Shown here: positions 37,206-46,387 of the stretch, piece after piece
Layout of the letters: the number at the start of each line of letters is the position of its first letter
Position numbering within the stretch: position 1 is the stretch's first letter
Assembly: GCA_004009845.1 (NCBI GenBank)
Contig: RMBW01000029.1
Location: 230,652 to 294,651, forward strand
Length of the DNA stretch: 64,000 nt
From: Davidsoniella eucalypti
Lineage: Eukaryota > Ascomycota > Sordariomycetes > Microascales > Ceratocystidaceae
Direction of reading: 5' to 3'
The notes under the pieces: generated by a model
Databases searched by the model: none
What the model saw: the letters and a program-made list of their open reading frames with translations, nothing else
What the model was told of the DNA's origin: nothing
Made by a program: the position numbers and the translations under genes

Positions 37206-39740
37206 CTAATTATTCTCATTCGGCTGCATCTTCTGCAGTTCTTTTAAGCCCATATCATCTGCGGCCCGATTGAGCACGTCTTCTGTGACTGGCTTTAGGC
37301 CCTTCAAGTGATCGACAACCAGGAACTGATCTCTGAGATATGCAAACAACAGCTCGCTTCTTTCTTCTGCTGGAATCTCGTCGGGCAGCCTGGCCGAGTC
37401 TTTCCCAGCAATCTTGCGTCTAATATCAAACAATGTTGTCTCCATCTTTGCCTTAGCCACGCGAACTTTGTGTCGTGCATGTGGTGAATCAAATAGGAGA
37501 TTCGTGCTACCGACAACCAACTCTAGTGTTAGAGTATCGTGTGGGATGAAGTTGAAGACGCGGCGCATCATCGATAGCGCAATGACGAAGCCGGGTCGGT
37601 CTTCAAGACGACGGAAGGTGTGCAGGATCTTGCGAGCTAGCTGTACGTGGATCTTGCCTTGGAAGACGTCGATGTGACGCATCATCTCGCCAAAAGTCTT
37701 ACGTGCATCGACGATCTGCGTGTTGAACTCATCCTCCGAGAGTTTCATGACGCGGTTGATTTCGAGGATCTTCCAGAGCTCCATGAATGTATGTGTGTTG
37801 GGCTTTACGCCCTTCTCATAAACGAGCGAGTTGTATAGTCTGAGGGCATCGTCGACTCTCCCAAAGTCTATGGACGTCGCTATCAACTGGTTCATCATGA
37901 AGGCATTGTAGTTGATTTCCGAAGCTTCGAATGCGTCCCAGAGCTGCTGGAACTTCCGGAAAAATCTACGCAGATGGTAGTCTTCGGCCAATAGAGAAAA
38001 TGTCTCTAGATTGGCCATGGGCATAGGATCGCCGTGGGAAAGGTCTTCTTCCGTGATGAACTTCTCGTTGGTGCCGTTGCGGAAACTGACAAACTCAAGT
38101 CGAGCACGGACTAGTTCCCAGCCAAGGGCGTCAGCCTTAGCCATGTCTGCCGCGGTTCCAGAACGGTACCAAGCGCTGATGAGTCCGTTGAGTTGGATAG
38201 CTGATCCGGGGATCCGATGCTCTTGCATGAACCGGACAACCTTCATGGCGCTTTCGAGCTCGCCATTTCCAATGAGACGCTTGAGCCACTTGCCAAAAAA
38301 GAACTTGTTGGCTATTATTTTGGGAATATGTCCTTCTTTGTCGATAGAGATGGAGCCCTTGGTCATCATCTGAACGAAGATATCTAATGCCCTGGTCATC
38401 TCATTTGCCGCCAAGAAAGATGATATTACACGATCATAGTCGACAATGCCCATGTCTTCGCCAAGAAGGTTGCGTAGCTTGATATATGATTTCCATGCGC
38501 GCTTCAAGTTTTCTGGTGTGTGATCAGCAAGACACGCCTGGATGAAATCAATCAATATACGAGGATCTGAATTCTTCGCAAGAAGCTTTTCTGTGAGTTC
38601 CTCGGCGCGATCTAGCTCACCGAGATGGCAGTGCATTCGTGTGCCAAGCTCCCAGTACATGGTATATGTCGGTGCCTTTTCACTTCCAAGTTCAGCAATG
38701 CATCGTTTCCAATTTCCCATGGCTTTAGCTTGCCAGCCCTCGGCGAACATGGCTTCGATCAGGGCCAGTTGTTGGTCGGACTTCAGCTCAACTTGCGCCA
38801 CACTCATATCTCTAGCAAGTTTGGAGACCTGTGTGAGGCGAAGCGGGTTGTTTTCGTGCTCTATGGAAAACATCTTCCATAGCATATCCCAAACATCACG
38901 CGGGATTTGCTTGTACTTCATGGCCATGGCCTGTCGTGCGGCGAGATATCGTTTCCAGGCTGTCGCAAATGTGGTAGGCAATGGGACTTCCTTTCGTCTG
39001 AGAGGCTTGTCGAAGCGACGAAGAGATATGTTCAAGTCTTCAATAGCCTTGCGAGACTGTTTTTTGTTGTTCCAAAAACTGGTCGGTATCTGAGTAACGA
39101 CCTCGTTCTCGGCAGCTTCTATGATATGGAGTTCAGCATCTCGAGATGTCTGAGGAACTCTAGGCGAAGAAAGACCTCGTACAAAGCGACCAAGCCTTTG
39201 GATGACTGATTCTGGTGGCGCATTGGAATTTGATATTTCGGTAATCTCTGAGGCAAGGTTGTCGACTTCGTTCTTGGTGGGCATTCGTACGTCGCTATCA
39301 GAGAATGTATTCAAAAGTTGCTTTGCTCTCTGGGCCAACGGATCGTTCTTGCCAGCCCAGGAGTCAGAGAATTCCCTTTCGTTTCTCAACTGCCGCACAA
39401 CACCGCGCTCGTCTTGCTCAAAGTAACGAACTGTGTAGCCCTTGTCTTCGCCTTGGTCGTAGTCATGGACAACTTCTGGTAGAGGCGCCTTCTCATATGT
39501 CACGGCGGAATCTGGCACCAGTACAGGCTTTTGGGCCGTCGGAGGCCGGCGCAAGACATTGGATTTGCCAACCTGTGGCAGCGCAGTTCCGGGTCTGACT
39601 CGCTTTCTCAGTGCATGGCCATGGTGAAACCAGGCAACCTGTTGATTTACACTGGCGCGCGGGCGAGGACAAGCTTGTAAAACAGAGTAAGCAAGGGGTT
39701 TGGCATGTCTAAATCGAGGCACGGCCGCCTGGGACGACAT
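37206..39740 (-). CDS. Mitochondrial pentatricopeptide-repeat (PPR) protein
   Basis: Intronless 844-residue protein. The N-terminal 60 residues are Arg/His-rich without acidic residues until about 80 (RFRHAKPLAYSVLQACPRPRAS), which suggests import into mitochondria. Residues about 250-720 form an alpha-solenoid of helical pairs. A well-formed PPR reads NAFMMNQLIATSIDFGRVDD and continues ALRLYNSLVYEKGVKPNTHTF (about 610-655), with others such as MTRALDIFVQMM near 450 and ELESAMKVVRFMQEH near 495. Fungal PPR proteins of this size act in stability or translation of mitochondrial mRNAs or as complex I assembly factors (Cya5, CIA84 types). I cannot tell which from sequence alone. It shares a 487-bp divergent promoter region with RCL1. 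Confidence 0.8.
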   Translation of the reverse strand: MSSQAAVPRFRHAKPLAYSVLQACPRPRASVNQQVAWFHHGHALRKRVRPGTALPQVGKSNVLRRPPTAQKPVLVPDSAVTYEKAPLPEVVHDYDQGEDKGYTVRYFEQDERGVVRQLRNEREFSDSWAGKNDPLAQRAKQLLNTFSDSDVRMPTKNEVDNLASEITEISNSNAPPESVIQRLGRFVRGLSSPRVPQTSRDAELHIIEAAENEVVTQIPTSFWNNKKQSRKAIEDLNISLRRFDKPLRRKEVPLPTTFATAWKRYLAARQAMAMKYKQIPRDVWDMLWKMFSIEHENNPLRLTQVSKLARDMSVAQVELKSDQQLALIEAMFAEGWQAKAMGNWKRCIAELGSEKAPTYTMYWELGTRMHCHLGELDRAEELTEKLLAKNSDPRILIDFIQACLADHTPENLKRAWKSYIKLRNLLGEDMGIVDYDRVISSFLAANEMTRALDIFVQMMTKGSISIDKEGHIPKIIANKFFFGKWLKRLIGNGELESAMKVVRFMQEHRIPGSAIQLNGLISAWYRSGTAADMAKADALGWELVRARLEFVSFRNGTNEKFITEEDLSHGDPMPMANLETFSLLAEDYHLRRFFRKFQQLWDAFEASEINYNAFMMNQLIATSIDFGRVDDALRLYNSLVYEKGVKPNTHTFMELWKILEINRVMKLSEDEFNTQIVDARKTFGEMMRHIDVFQGKIHVQLARKILHTFRRLEDRPGFVIALSMMRRVFNFIPHDTLTLELVVGSTNLLFDSPHARHKVRVAKAKMETTLFDIRRKIAGKDSARLPDEIPAEERSELLFAYLRDQFLVVDHLKGLKPVTEDVLNRAADDMGLKELQKMQPNENN

Positions 39741-40227
39741 CGCAACTATAAACTATGCGCACACATGGAATAAAAACAAAGAAAATGCGGGTTGTCAAAC
39801 TTTTGGTATCAAAGCTGTGTTAGCTAGGTTAACTTGCGGTTGAAGTCATCGTCAAGCTAACTTAATAGTGGGGCCAATTGACAAGGTGCAGTAGCGATCA
39901 AAAAATCCAACAATTGCATAAAACAGGTACCAAGTCCATCCGATAAGATAAGAAAGCTTACCGCTTTCCACTTATGGGACCCCACATTAGCCAGAGTGGG
40001 CAGAAAATGTATTTTTTTGATTTTTTTTTTCCTCGAGGAATCCAACTATCAAGAAGTATCGCCAGCCTAGCAAAATAAACCTAATGAAGAGCTTTTGAAT
40101 AGCCACAATTCCGAACAAAGCTTCTTTTCATTCTCATTCTTTGGTATAACCTTTCTGTCCTCGTTTTAACGCATTTTCAACATCATCAGAGACTGTCTAG
40201 TAAATTTACAGCACACAAACCGCAATC
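39741..40227. promoter_or_regulatory. Bidirectional intergenic promoter, PPR gene / RCL1
   Basis: 487 bp between two divergent ATGs. AT-rich, with a T-rich run near 40010-40030. No defined factor site was recognised. Confidence 0.5.
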
Positions 40228-41430
40228 ATGGCGTCTCAAGACGTCGTTCATCTCACTGGCCATATTGGTTTTGCCCACCGTCTTACCCTATCGACTCTTA
40301 CTGGCCGGCCTGTCGTCATCTCCCAGATCCGCAACTCATCGCCGACGCATCCCGGTCTTGCACCTCACGAAGTCTCCTTCCTGCGTCTCCTCGAGACCGT
40401 GACCAACGGTAGCTCGATCCAGATCTCTCTAACCGGTACCCGCATAACATACCACCCCGGCCTCATTACCGGCGCCATTGACGGCGCTGGCGCAATCGAC
40501 GGCGACGTGGTTGAGCACAGAATCGAGGCTAACAATAACCGCGGCGTCACCTACTTCCTGCTCCCCATCTGCCTGCTTGCGCCCTTTTCCAAGGGTCACA
40601 TGAATATCCGCTTTACTGGCCCCGGCGTCATCACTTCCGCCACCGAGACTGGCGATATCTCCGTTGATACATTCCGTACTTCGATTCTCCCCCTCTTCGC
40701 TCTATTTGGGATCCCACCTGCCCGCATAGAAGTCCGCATTATCACTCGCTCGTGTGCTGGTAAGGGCGGCCGTGGCGGCGGCGGCGTAGTCGAGCTTCGC
40801 TTCGCTTCACAAGTTCGTCTACCTAAGACACTTCATCTGAACCGCAGTGACGGCCGCATTCGTCGCATCCGTGGCGTCTCTTACTGCACAGGTGTCGCTG
40901 CCTCGAGCAATAGCCGCATGATCCAGGCTGCACGCGAGATCCTCAACCCACTTGTCCCTGATATCAACATCGCCGCTCAGTACGATCAGGCTCCATTGGT
41001 CGTCGACAAGAACGGCGACAAGAAGCGCAATGGTATCGGGTTTGGCCTGAGTTTGGTGGCTGAGAGCAGCTCTATTGGTGTGATATATTCAGCAGATGTT
41101 CCTGCCCCCCCTCATGGCGGTGTCATCCCCGAAGATATCGGCAAGCAATGCGCATACCAACTACTAGAGGCAATCTCTATTGGTGGTTGCATTAGCAGAG
41201 AGGCGGTGCCGACGGTTCTCTCACTCATGGCTATGGGTAGTGAAGATGTTGGTCGTGTGCGTCTTAGTCGAGGCGTTATCAACTCCGACTTTATCCGTCT
41301 AGCCCGCGACCTCAAGGCCTTTGGTGGCCATGCTTGGGGTATTAGACCTGTCGACGAGGAGGATAGCGACGATATGATTGTTTCCATCAAGGGATTCGGC
41401 GTGGGCAACGTCGCGAGAAAGGTCGCATAG
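40228..41430 (+). CDS. RCL1: RNA 3'-terminal phosphate cyclase-like protein Rcl1
   Basis: Intronless 400-residue nucleolar protein of the RNA 3'-phosphate cyclase fold. Rcl1 has lost cyclase activity; it binds the GTPase Bms1 in the SSU processome and is needed for cleavage at site A2 in pre-rRNA. Family signatures are HLTGHIGFAHRLTLSTLTGRPV, ETVTNGSSI, GLITGG-like GLITGA, and TRSCAGKGGRGGGGVVEL. Residues 360-363 read RDLK, the position where yeast Rcl1 has the RDxK residues proposed to act in A2 cleavage (that role is debated). It is about 30 residues longer than the 367-residue yeast protein, largely through loops at 80-92 and 176-187. The start is the first ATG, and the downstream UTR converges on the DUF1746 gene. 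Confidence 0.95.
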   Translation: MASQDVVHLTGHIGFAHRLTLSTLTGRPVVISQIRNSSPTHPGLAPHEVSFLRLLETVTNGSSIQISLTGTRITYHPGLITGAIDGAGAIDGDVVEHRIEANNNRGVTYFLLPICLLAPFSKGHMNIRFTGPGVITSATETGDISVDTFRTSILPLFALFGIPPARIEVRIITRSCAGKGGRGGGGVVELRFASQVRLPKTLHLNRSDGRIRRIRGVSYCTGVAASSNSRMIQAAREILNPLVPDINIAAQYDQAPLVVDKNGDKKRNGIGFGLSLVAESSSIGVIYSADVPAPPHGGVIPEDIGKQCAYQLLEAISIGGCISREAVPTVLSLMAMGSEDVGRVRLSRGVINSDFIRLARDLKAFGGHAWGIRPVDEEDSDDMIVSIKGFGVGNVARKVA

Positions 41431-41817
41431 AGGCATTATATAGTATTATTCGTCTACTGTGTCTTCTATCGTTTTCTTCTCTCTCATTTTCGTCATCGAT
41501 TGCATCTTTGTGTGCATTGCATTTATGGGATACCATGGTTTGGGGAAAAGCAAGTCTACTACACTATCGGAGTTGTTGGAACGTTTATCGGGATCTTGTT
41601 TTGTCTTCTTTTTGTATTATCTTGTCACCATGTCGTCACTATGTGGCCAAGTTTTTCTCTTTCTTTTTCTCTTGCTCTACATTTACTAGCACTTATTATT
41701 CGATCATACAATGATCACGAAGCCTTTGTTCATACACTAGTATATTCTCATCATTTCTATATTATGCAAAACGAAGTGTTAAACAGTAAAAGTAACAGTG
41801 TCTGGGTATAAATGTGT
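41431..41817. other. Convergent 3' intergenic region
   Basis: 3' UTRs of RCL1 (+) and the DUF1746 gene (-). T-rich on the plus strand. Frames of 68-103 codons across it are hydrophobic low-complexity translations of T-runs, not genes. Confidence 0.55.
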
Positions 41818-43122
41818 CTATGATATATCTGGTTCTGGTATCCCCGTTTGTGTAGTGTCTCGCCTTGTCCTAAGAAGACGAGCAAATCCGCTCATGCCGA
41901 GCTCACGCAACGTGGCAGTATAATTTCCGGGCTGGATCCCTAGTTCTGATTCAGAGCCAGAAGATCGACGTGGAAGAATGGACGGAAGTTTGACTGCTGC
42001 GGCATACTTTTGGAATGTGCCGGCCAAGTTGTACTCGCCTATCGTGGCGGTTCCAGAGTAAAGCTCGTCTAGAAGATCGGGGTGTCCAGAGGTTTCGGCC
42101 GTGCTTCGAGACAAGAGTCCGGTTCTCTCTGCAGACGGGCCATCCTCACGTGGAGATGATAGCGAACGTCCCCCTGGAGATGGTGCCACTGGAGATGGAA
42201 ACGGAGGGGATGGCAATGACTCGGAAGGTGACTCGCCGGCTCCAGCCTCCTCTGTAGGGCGGCTTGGGAGAGAACCACGTTCCGCTTGGTCGAGAGCACG
42301 TGCTACCGTGATGAGATTGAGTAGCATAAGTGGGCTGATCCGTTTTGGATCGATCTGTGTAAGAAGATTGTCACGGTCCAGATGGACGGCGAGCATGAAT
42401 AACTGAAGCACTAATATTATAGCGTCAATTGCAAGTAGATAGAGCTTGCTAGTGGGAGGTTGTTGGCCAATAAAATCCATAATTATGCCGCCGTGCATGA
42501 AGCCTCTAGCACTTTCAGAGGCTACTGGCAAGGCAGTAAATATGTGCCAGACCATGGCCAGTATATTGGGGATTAAGACTGCAAGCAGGTTTGCCGGCGC
42601 AGCAGTAGAGATATTAAAGTTTTCGGGTTGGGGGGTAAGATATGTATAATGCGCCAACGTTCGAGGACCAAACAAGACTAAAGAGCACCTATTTAGTGTG
42701 TCAGTTAGATATAGGAGACCGACATAGGATTTTGGCGGTAGAACCTACTCCATATAGTATAATGTAGCAAGTTGGACATAGACCAACGAATCAAGACTCG
42801 TCAAAAAATTAGTGACAAACTGAAGCTTCTTCCTTAGAGCCAACGGCGGCTTTTCACGCCGTCGACTGCGGAAAGGTCTTCGACGCGAGCCAGCAAGAAA
42901 TTCATCATGGCGCGAAAATCGAGAAGTTGTAGCATCGACAGAGAAGCTCCGTATGCGACGGGTCGAAAGACGTGGACGGCGGAGAGGAACTGCTGTGGAG
43001 GATGGTGTACGCGCAGAGGGCACAGAAGGTGCAGAAGGTGCGGGAGGTGTATTGGAAGGCTGAATTCTTGCATCGGGCGCTGCAGCCGGCGCAGGAATGA
43101 AGACATCGTCGTCGTTGTTCAT
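41818..43122 (-). CDS. DUF1746 multi-span membrane protein, possibly Dsc4 of the Golgi Dsc ubiquitin ligase
   Basis: Two exons, 43122-42749 and 42688-41818 (60-nt intron, phase 2), give 414 residues. Residues 1-95 are Pro/Ser/Arg-rich and disordered. About 100-220 hold three or four hydrophobic spans: the family block LRKKLQFVTNFLTSLDSLVYVQLATLYYMECS across the splice site (shown in pieces), LLAVLIPNILAMVWHIFTALP, and LLAIDAIILVLQLFMLAVHL. After these comes a Ser/Pro-rich cytosolic tail with a conserved-looking end (NYTATLRELGMSGFARLL). The first block matches the fungal DUF1746 family, which I recall includes S. pombe Dsc4, a subunit of the Golgi/ER Dsc E3 ligase that activates SREBP. The DUF assignment is moderately sure and the Dsc4 role tentative. 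Confidence 0.72.
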
Positions 43123-44013
43123 AGCTAGGAGGGATCGGGAAGAGTCGGCATGAGGTGAGGTTGCTATAGTAATACGCTGTCAGGTTGATCAGCTGTGGAA
43201 AACAGGCGCTGAGTATTTGTCCAGAGATCGGTCGTGAGGCATGTTATAATAAAGACTCGCTGTTCAATTGGCGCCGGGAAACACAGACGGATGCGCCGGT
43301 TTAGGTCACAGCGCGAGTCTCACCACAGTAGCCAGCATATGGTCGCTAGACAATGGTGGCAGTGTAAATAATAGAGTTTTGGTTCGAGACGGTAGACGTC
43401 TGCTCTTGGGCGGCAGAGTCGCGGATATCGATGATCTGGGTGTTGTCGGTGCTGTCAATATGGCTATGATGTCGCAGCAAGTTGCCAGCCTTGCAAGCGT
43501 GATCTTGAGGGTGCGTGAGTAAGTTAATAGCTGGACAGACCACTAAAATCTACTATAGCCTAGCGGTGCAATGGCGTCACCTTGGAACTTCAAAAGCAGC
43601 CAGCTAAACCCTGAGCCGAATTGAAGCTTGGAAACCCTTTAGCGACAGCTTCACGTGACGCAGCTGTTTTCTGGCAGCGCTGCCCCACCTTGTGACGGCC
43701 CTGGGAGGAAAGCCGTCCCGCATTTTTGATAGGCAATTTGTATGGCGGGACATGTTGGATTAGCCCATTAGCTTCTATTCTGCAGCAAGGGTTTTTGGTG
43801 ACTCAAAATACCCAAATAGTCGCTTCTAGCGCAGAAAACCCCCGACAGACTCGAACCCATTATTTCCGTGCTGCGCTTCTGCTACGACCGACCATTTCAT
43901 TCCCTGTATGTCAATTTATACTTGTACTCGGGCCTCCGATCTTATTTACTCTACCCAATACCCGCCTTCTTCGGCCGGCTCTCCGAGACCATCATCGTCA
44001 CATATATAACACA
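43123..44013. other. Divergent intergenic region, DUF1746 gene / PheRS alpha
   Basis: 891 bp holding both promoters. The frame upstream of the PheRS ATG is open for 96 codons but has no ATG in it. A 7-bp inverted repeat AGCGCAG (43828-43834) / CTGCGCT (43871-43877) lies about 140-190 bp before that ATG. No gene seen. Confidence 0.5.
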
Positions 44014-45689
44014 ATGGCCGACTCTTCAAGCGCGGACCTAGCGTCCTCCGTCCTGCAGAAGCTAGACAAGACCTCGCCCATACTATCGACCGATGCCTTC
44101 CCTTCTATTCCCTTCACGGAGGTCAAGTCGGCTCTGGACCGTCTGGGCAGCCGTGACATGGTCACCTACACCACCATTGAGCGGGAGGAGGCTGTCCTAG
44201 AGGCTGAGGGCGAGCAGATCGCGGCTCACGGCTCGCACGAAGCTCGAGTTTTTGCTGCTCTGCGCCAGGCCATGGAGGGCTTGACTGTGCAGGAGCTTGA
44301 GAAGGCCATCGGTGACAAGACTGTCACCAAGGTCGGCCAGGGCAAGGCTTTCAAGGAGAAGTGGATTACCAAGGCCAAAGATGGCAAACTGGTCGCTACC
44401 GTGAGTTAAAGCTCTCTTTTCTTAACCTGTATTATTGTGGCAAGCATCGTCATATGGTGGGGAACCCCGCTATGTCATCTCGCCTGTGGACTTATACCTC
44501 CTAGGGACTATGCTAACCATGCAACCTTACTTGAATTTCATAGGCCGAGACTATCACCGACGCTACTCAGCAGCAGCTCAAGCAGATCCAAGAGACCAGG
44601 ACACACGAACCTAAGATTATCGCCGAGTTGCGCAAGCGCAAGCTGGTGCGCCTGCAGAAGGTCGTCAGCTTCGAGATTAGCAAGGGCTCCAAGTTCGCCC
44701 TGGAGATGGTCAAGGAGGATACTGACCTGACTGCCGACATGCTGGCAGCCAACTCATGGGACAAGGCTGCCTTCAAGGCCTACAACTTCAATGCGCTCGG
44801 TGCCGATCAGGGCGCTGGCGCTCTACACCCGCTGAACAAGGTGCGCCAAGAGTTCCGCAATATCTTCTTCGAGATGGGCTTCGAGGAGATGCCTACCAAC
44901 CGCTACGTCGAGACTGGCTTCTGGAATTTCGATGCCCTTTACGTCCCCCAGCAGCACCCTGCCCGTGATCTGCAGGACACTTTCTACATTTCCGATCCTC
45001 TCGTCGGTGACCGCCCCCACGACATGCCCGGCACCGATCTCAACCAGCAGGAGTACTGGGACAACGTCAGGGCCGTGCATCAGGATGGCAAGTTCGGCTC
45101 TATTGGTTACCAGTACCCATGGGCTGCCGAGGAGGCTCAACGCCTCGTTCTGCGCACCCACACTACTGCCATCTCCACTGCCGTTCTTCGCAAGCTAGCC
45201 GCGCAGAAGGGTCCCGACGGCCGCCCTCCCCCGGCCCGTTACTTCTCCATCGACCGTGTCTTCAGAAACGAAGCCGTCGATGCGACGCATCTGGCTGAGT
45301 TCCACCAGGTCGAGGGTGTCATTGCCGACTACGGCCTGAACCTCGGTGGTCTTATGGAATTCATGGAGATCTTCTTCAACAAGATGGGCCTGAAGGACCT
45401 CAAGTTCAAGGCCGCCTACAACCCGTACACCGAGCCCTCCATGGAGATCTTTGCTTTCCACGAGGGTCTAGGCAAGCTTGTCGAAATCGGTAACAGTGGC
45501 ATGTTCCGGCCAGAAATGCTGGAGTCCATGGGTCTACCCAAGGATTTGAGAGTCTACGGTTGGGGCCTAAGTCTGGAGCGGCCAACCATGATCAAGTACG
45601 GCATCTCCAATATTAGAGAGCTGCTGGGCCACAAGGTCGATCTGAACTTCATCGAAAAGAATCCTGAGGTCCGGCTGAACAAGAACTAA
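44014..45689 (+). CDS. FRS2: Cytosolic phenylalanyl-tRNA synthetase alpha subunit
   Basis: Two exons, 44014-44400 and 44544-45689 (143-nt intron, phase 0), give 510 residues. This is the catalytic class II subunit of the cytosolic alpha2-beta2 enzyme that charges tRNA-Phe. The N-terminal part (1-170) carries the helical/winged-helix tRNA-binding region. The catalytic domain (about 210-510) has motif 1 around HPLNKVRQEFRNIFFEMGF, then the substrate-pocket FWNFDALYVPQQHPARD and motif 2 in FSIDRVFRNEAVDATHLAEFH. It ends with motif 3 in GWGLSLERPTMIKYGI. Size and motif order match yeast Frs2 (503 residues). The ATG is the only one in the open 5' frame. It runs in tandem with NPL4, about 700 bp apart. 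Confidence 0.96.
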
Positions 45690-46387
45690 AGCGGTGGCAC
45701 AGTACACAGCAAACAAAATAAAATGAAATAACTAGTAAAATAAAATGCCAAATGTAGTAAAACCAAATACATCATGACCAATCAATGTCAGTTCTCACGC
45801 CACATTGAAGGCTTAGAAATCCGACATGTGATAGTTATCATCCCTTTGTTAGGGTTAATTGCACCTTTCTATATGTTAAACCCTAGTTCTAGGTACTTCT
45901 TTTAGCACTTTCTTCACTTTTGCCATGCTGTATTTTTTTGATGATTTGTCAATAAAGCTCGAAGCCTTGTTTTCCTGACAAATATTTCATTTTTACACAT
46001 CTTGCATCTTAGGCGTCATCGAATCGTTGCCTGTGGAACTTCAAACTCAAGTTCTTCTAAGACGCGCTATAACAAAAGAAAAGCCTGTTTGTTAGTCCAG
46101 GCAAGGCAACGCTCCAATTCCGTCATCAAGCCAAAGCTCCTGCATACTAATAAGCTTGGAAGCTTCTTTTCTTTCGGGTTAACCCCTCCATCGCTGCGAC
46201 CTCTTAGCACTGAAATTCAGCATCCAAACACAAAACCACACCAAACCATTGTTTCCAAATCAACCCGCCCATCTACGTCATCACACGAGAAATCCCTTCG
46301 CTTCAATTTGCACATCGACCGGCAGCCTCCCAACCGGCTGTATCATAGCAGTATTCGAATACAACAAACAACTACTCTTTGCCCACC
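45690..46387. other. Tandem intergenic region, FRS2 3' end / NPL4 promoter
   Basis: Includes an A-rich 3' UTR start (45710-45775). TTAGGGTTA (45849-45857) and, in opposite orientation, AAACCCTA (45878-45885) lie about 500 bp before the NPL4 ATG. A 142-codon open frame at 46002-46430 has no ATG at its start and overlaps the NPL4 coding start; I regard it as chance. Confidence 0.5.
45849..45885. promoter_or_regulatory. Inverted telobox-like pair
   Basis: TTAGGGTTA at 45849-45857 faces AAACCCTA at 45878-45885, 20 bp apart. The motif equals the fungal telomere repeat and is the recognition site of Tbf1/Myb-type factors in yeasts. Function here is inferred. Confidence 0.3.

Noticed and set aside
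43844..43866. tRNA B-box-like GGTTCGAGTC on the minus strand
   Set aside because: The flanking bases do not pair as a T-arm (only the first pair and a G-U fit), and no D-arm, anticodon arm or acceptor stem can be formed at the right spacing.
43828..43877. 7-bp inverted repeat AGCGCAG/CTGCGCT enclosing about 36 nt as a small structured RNA
   Set aside because: The stem does not extend past 7 bp and the loop has no internal pairing; a match of this size is expected by chance.
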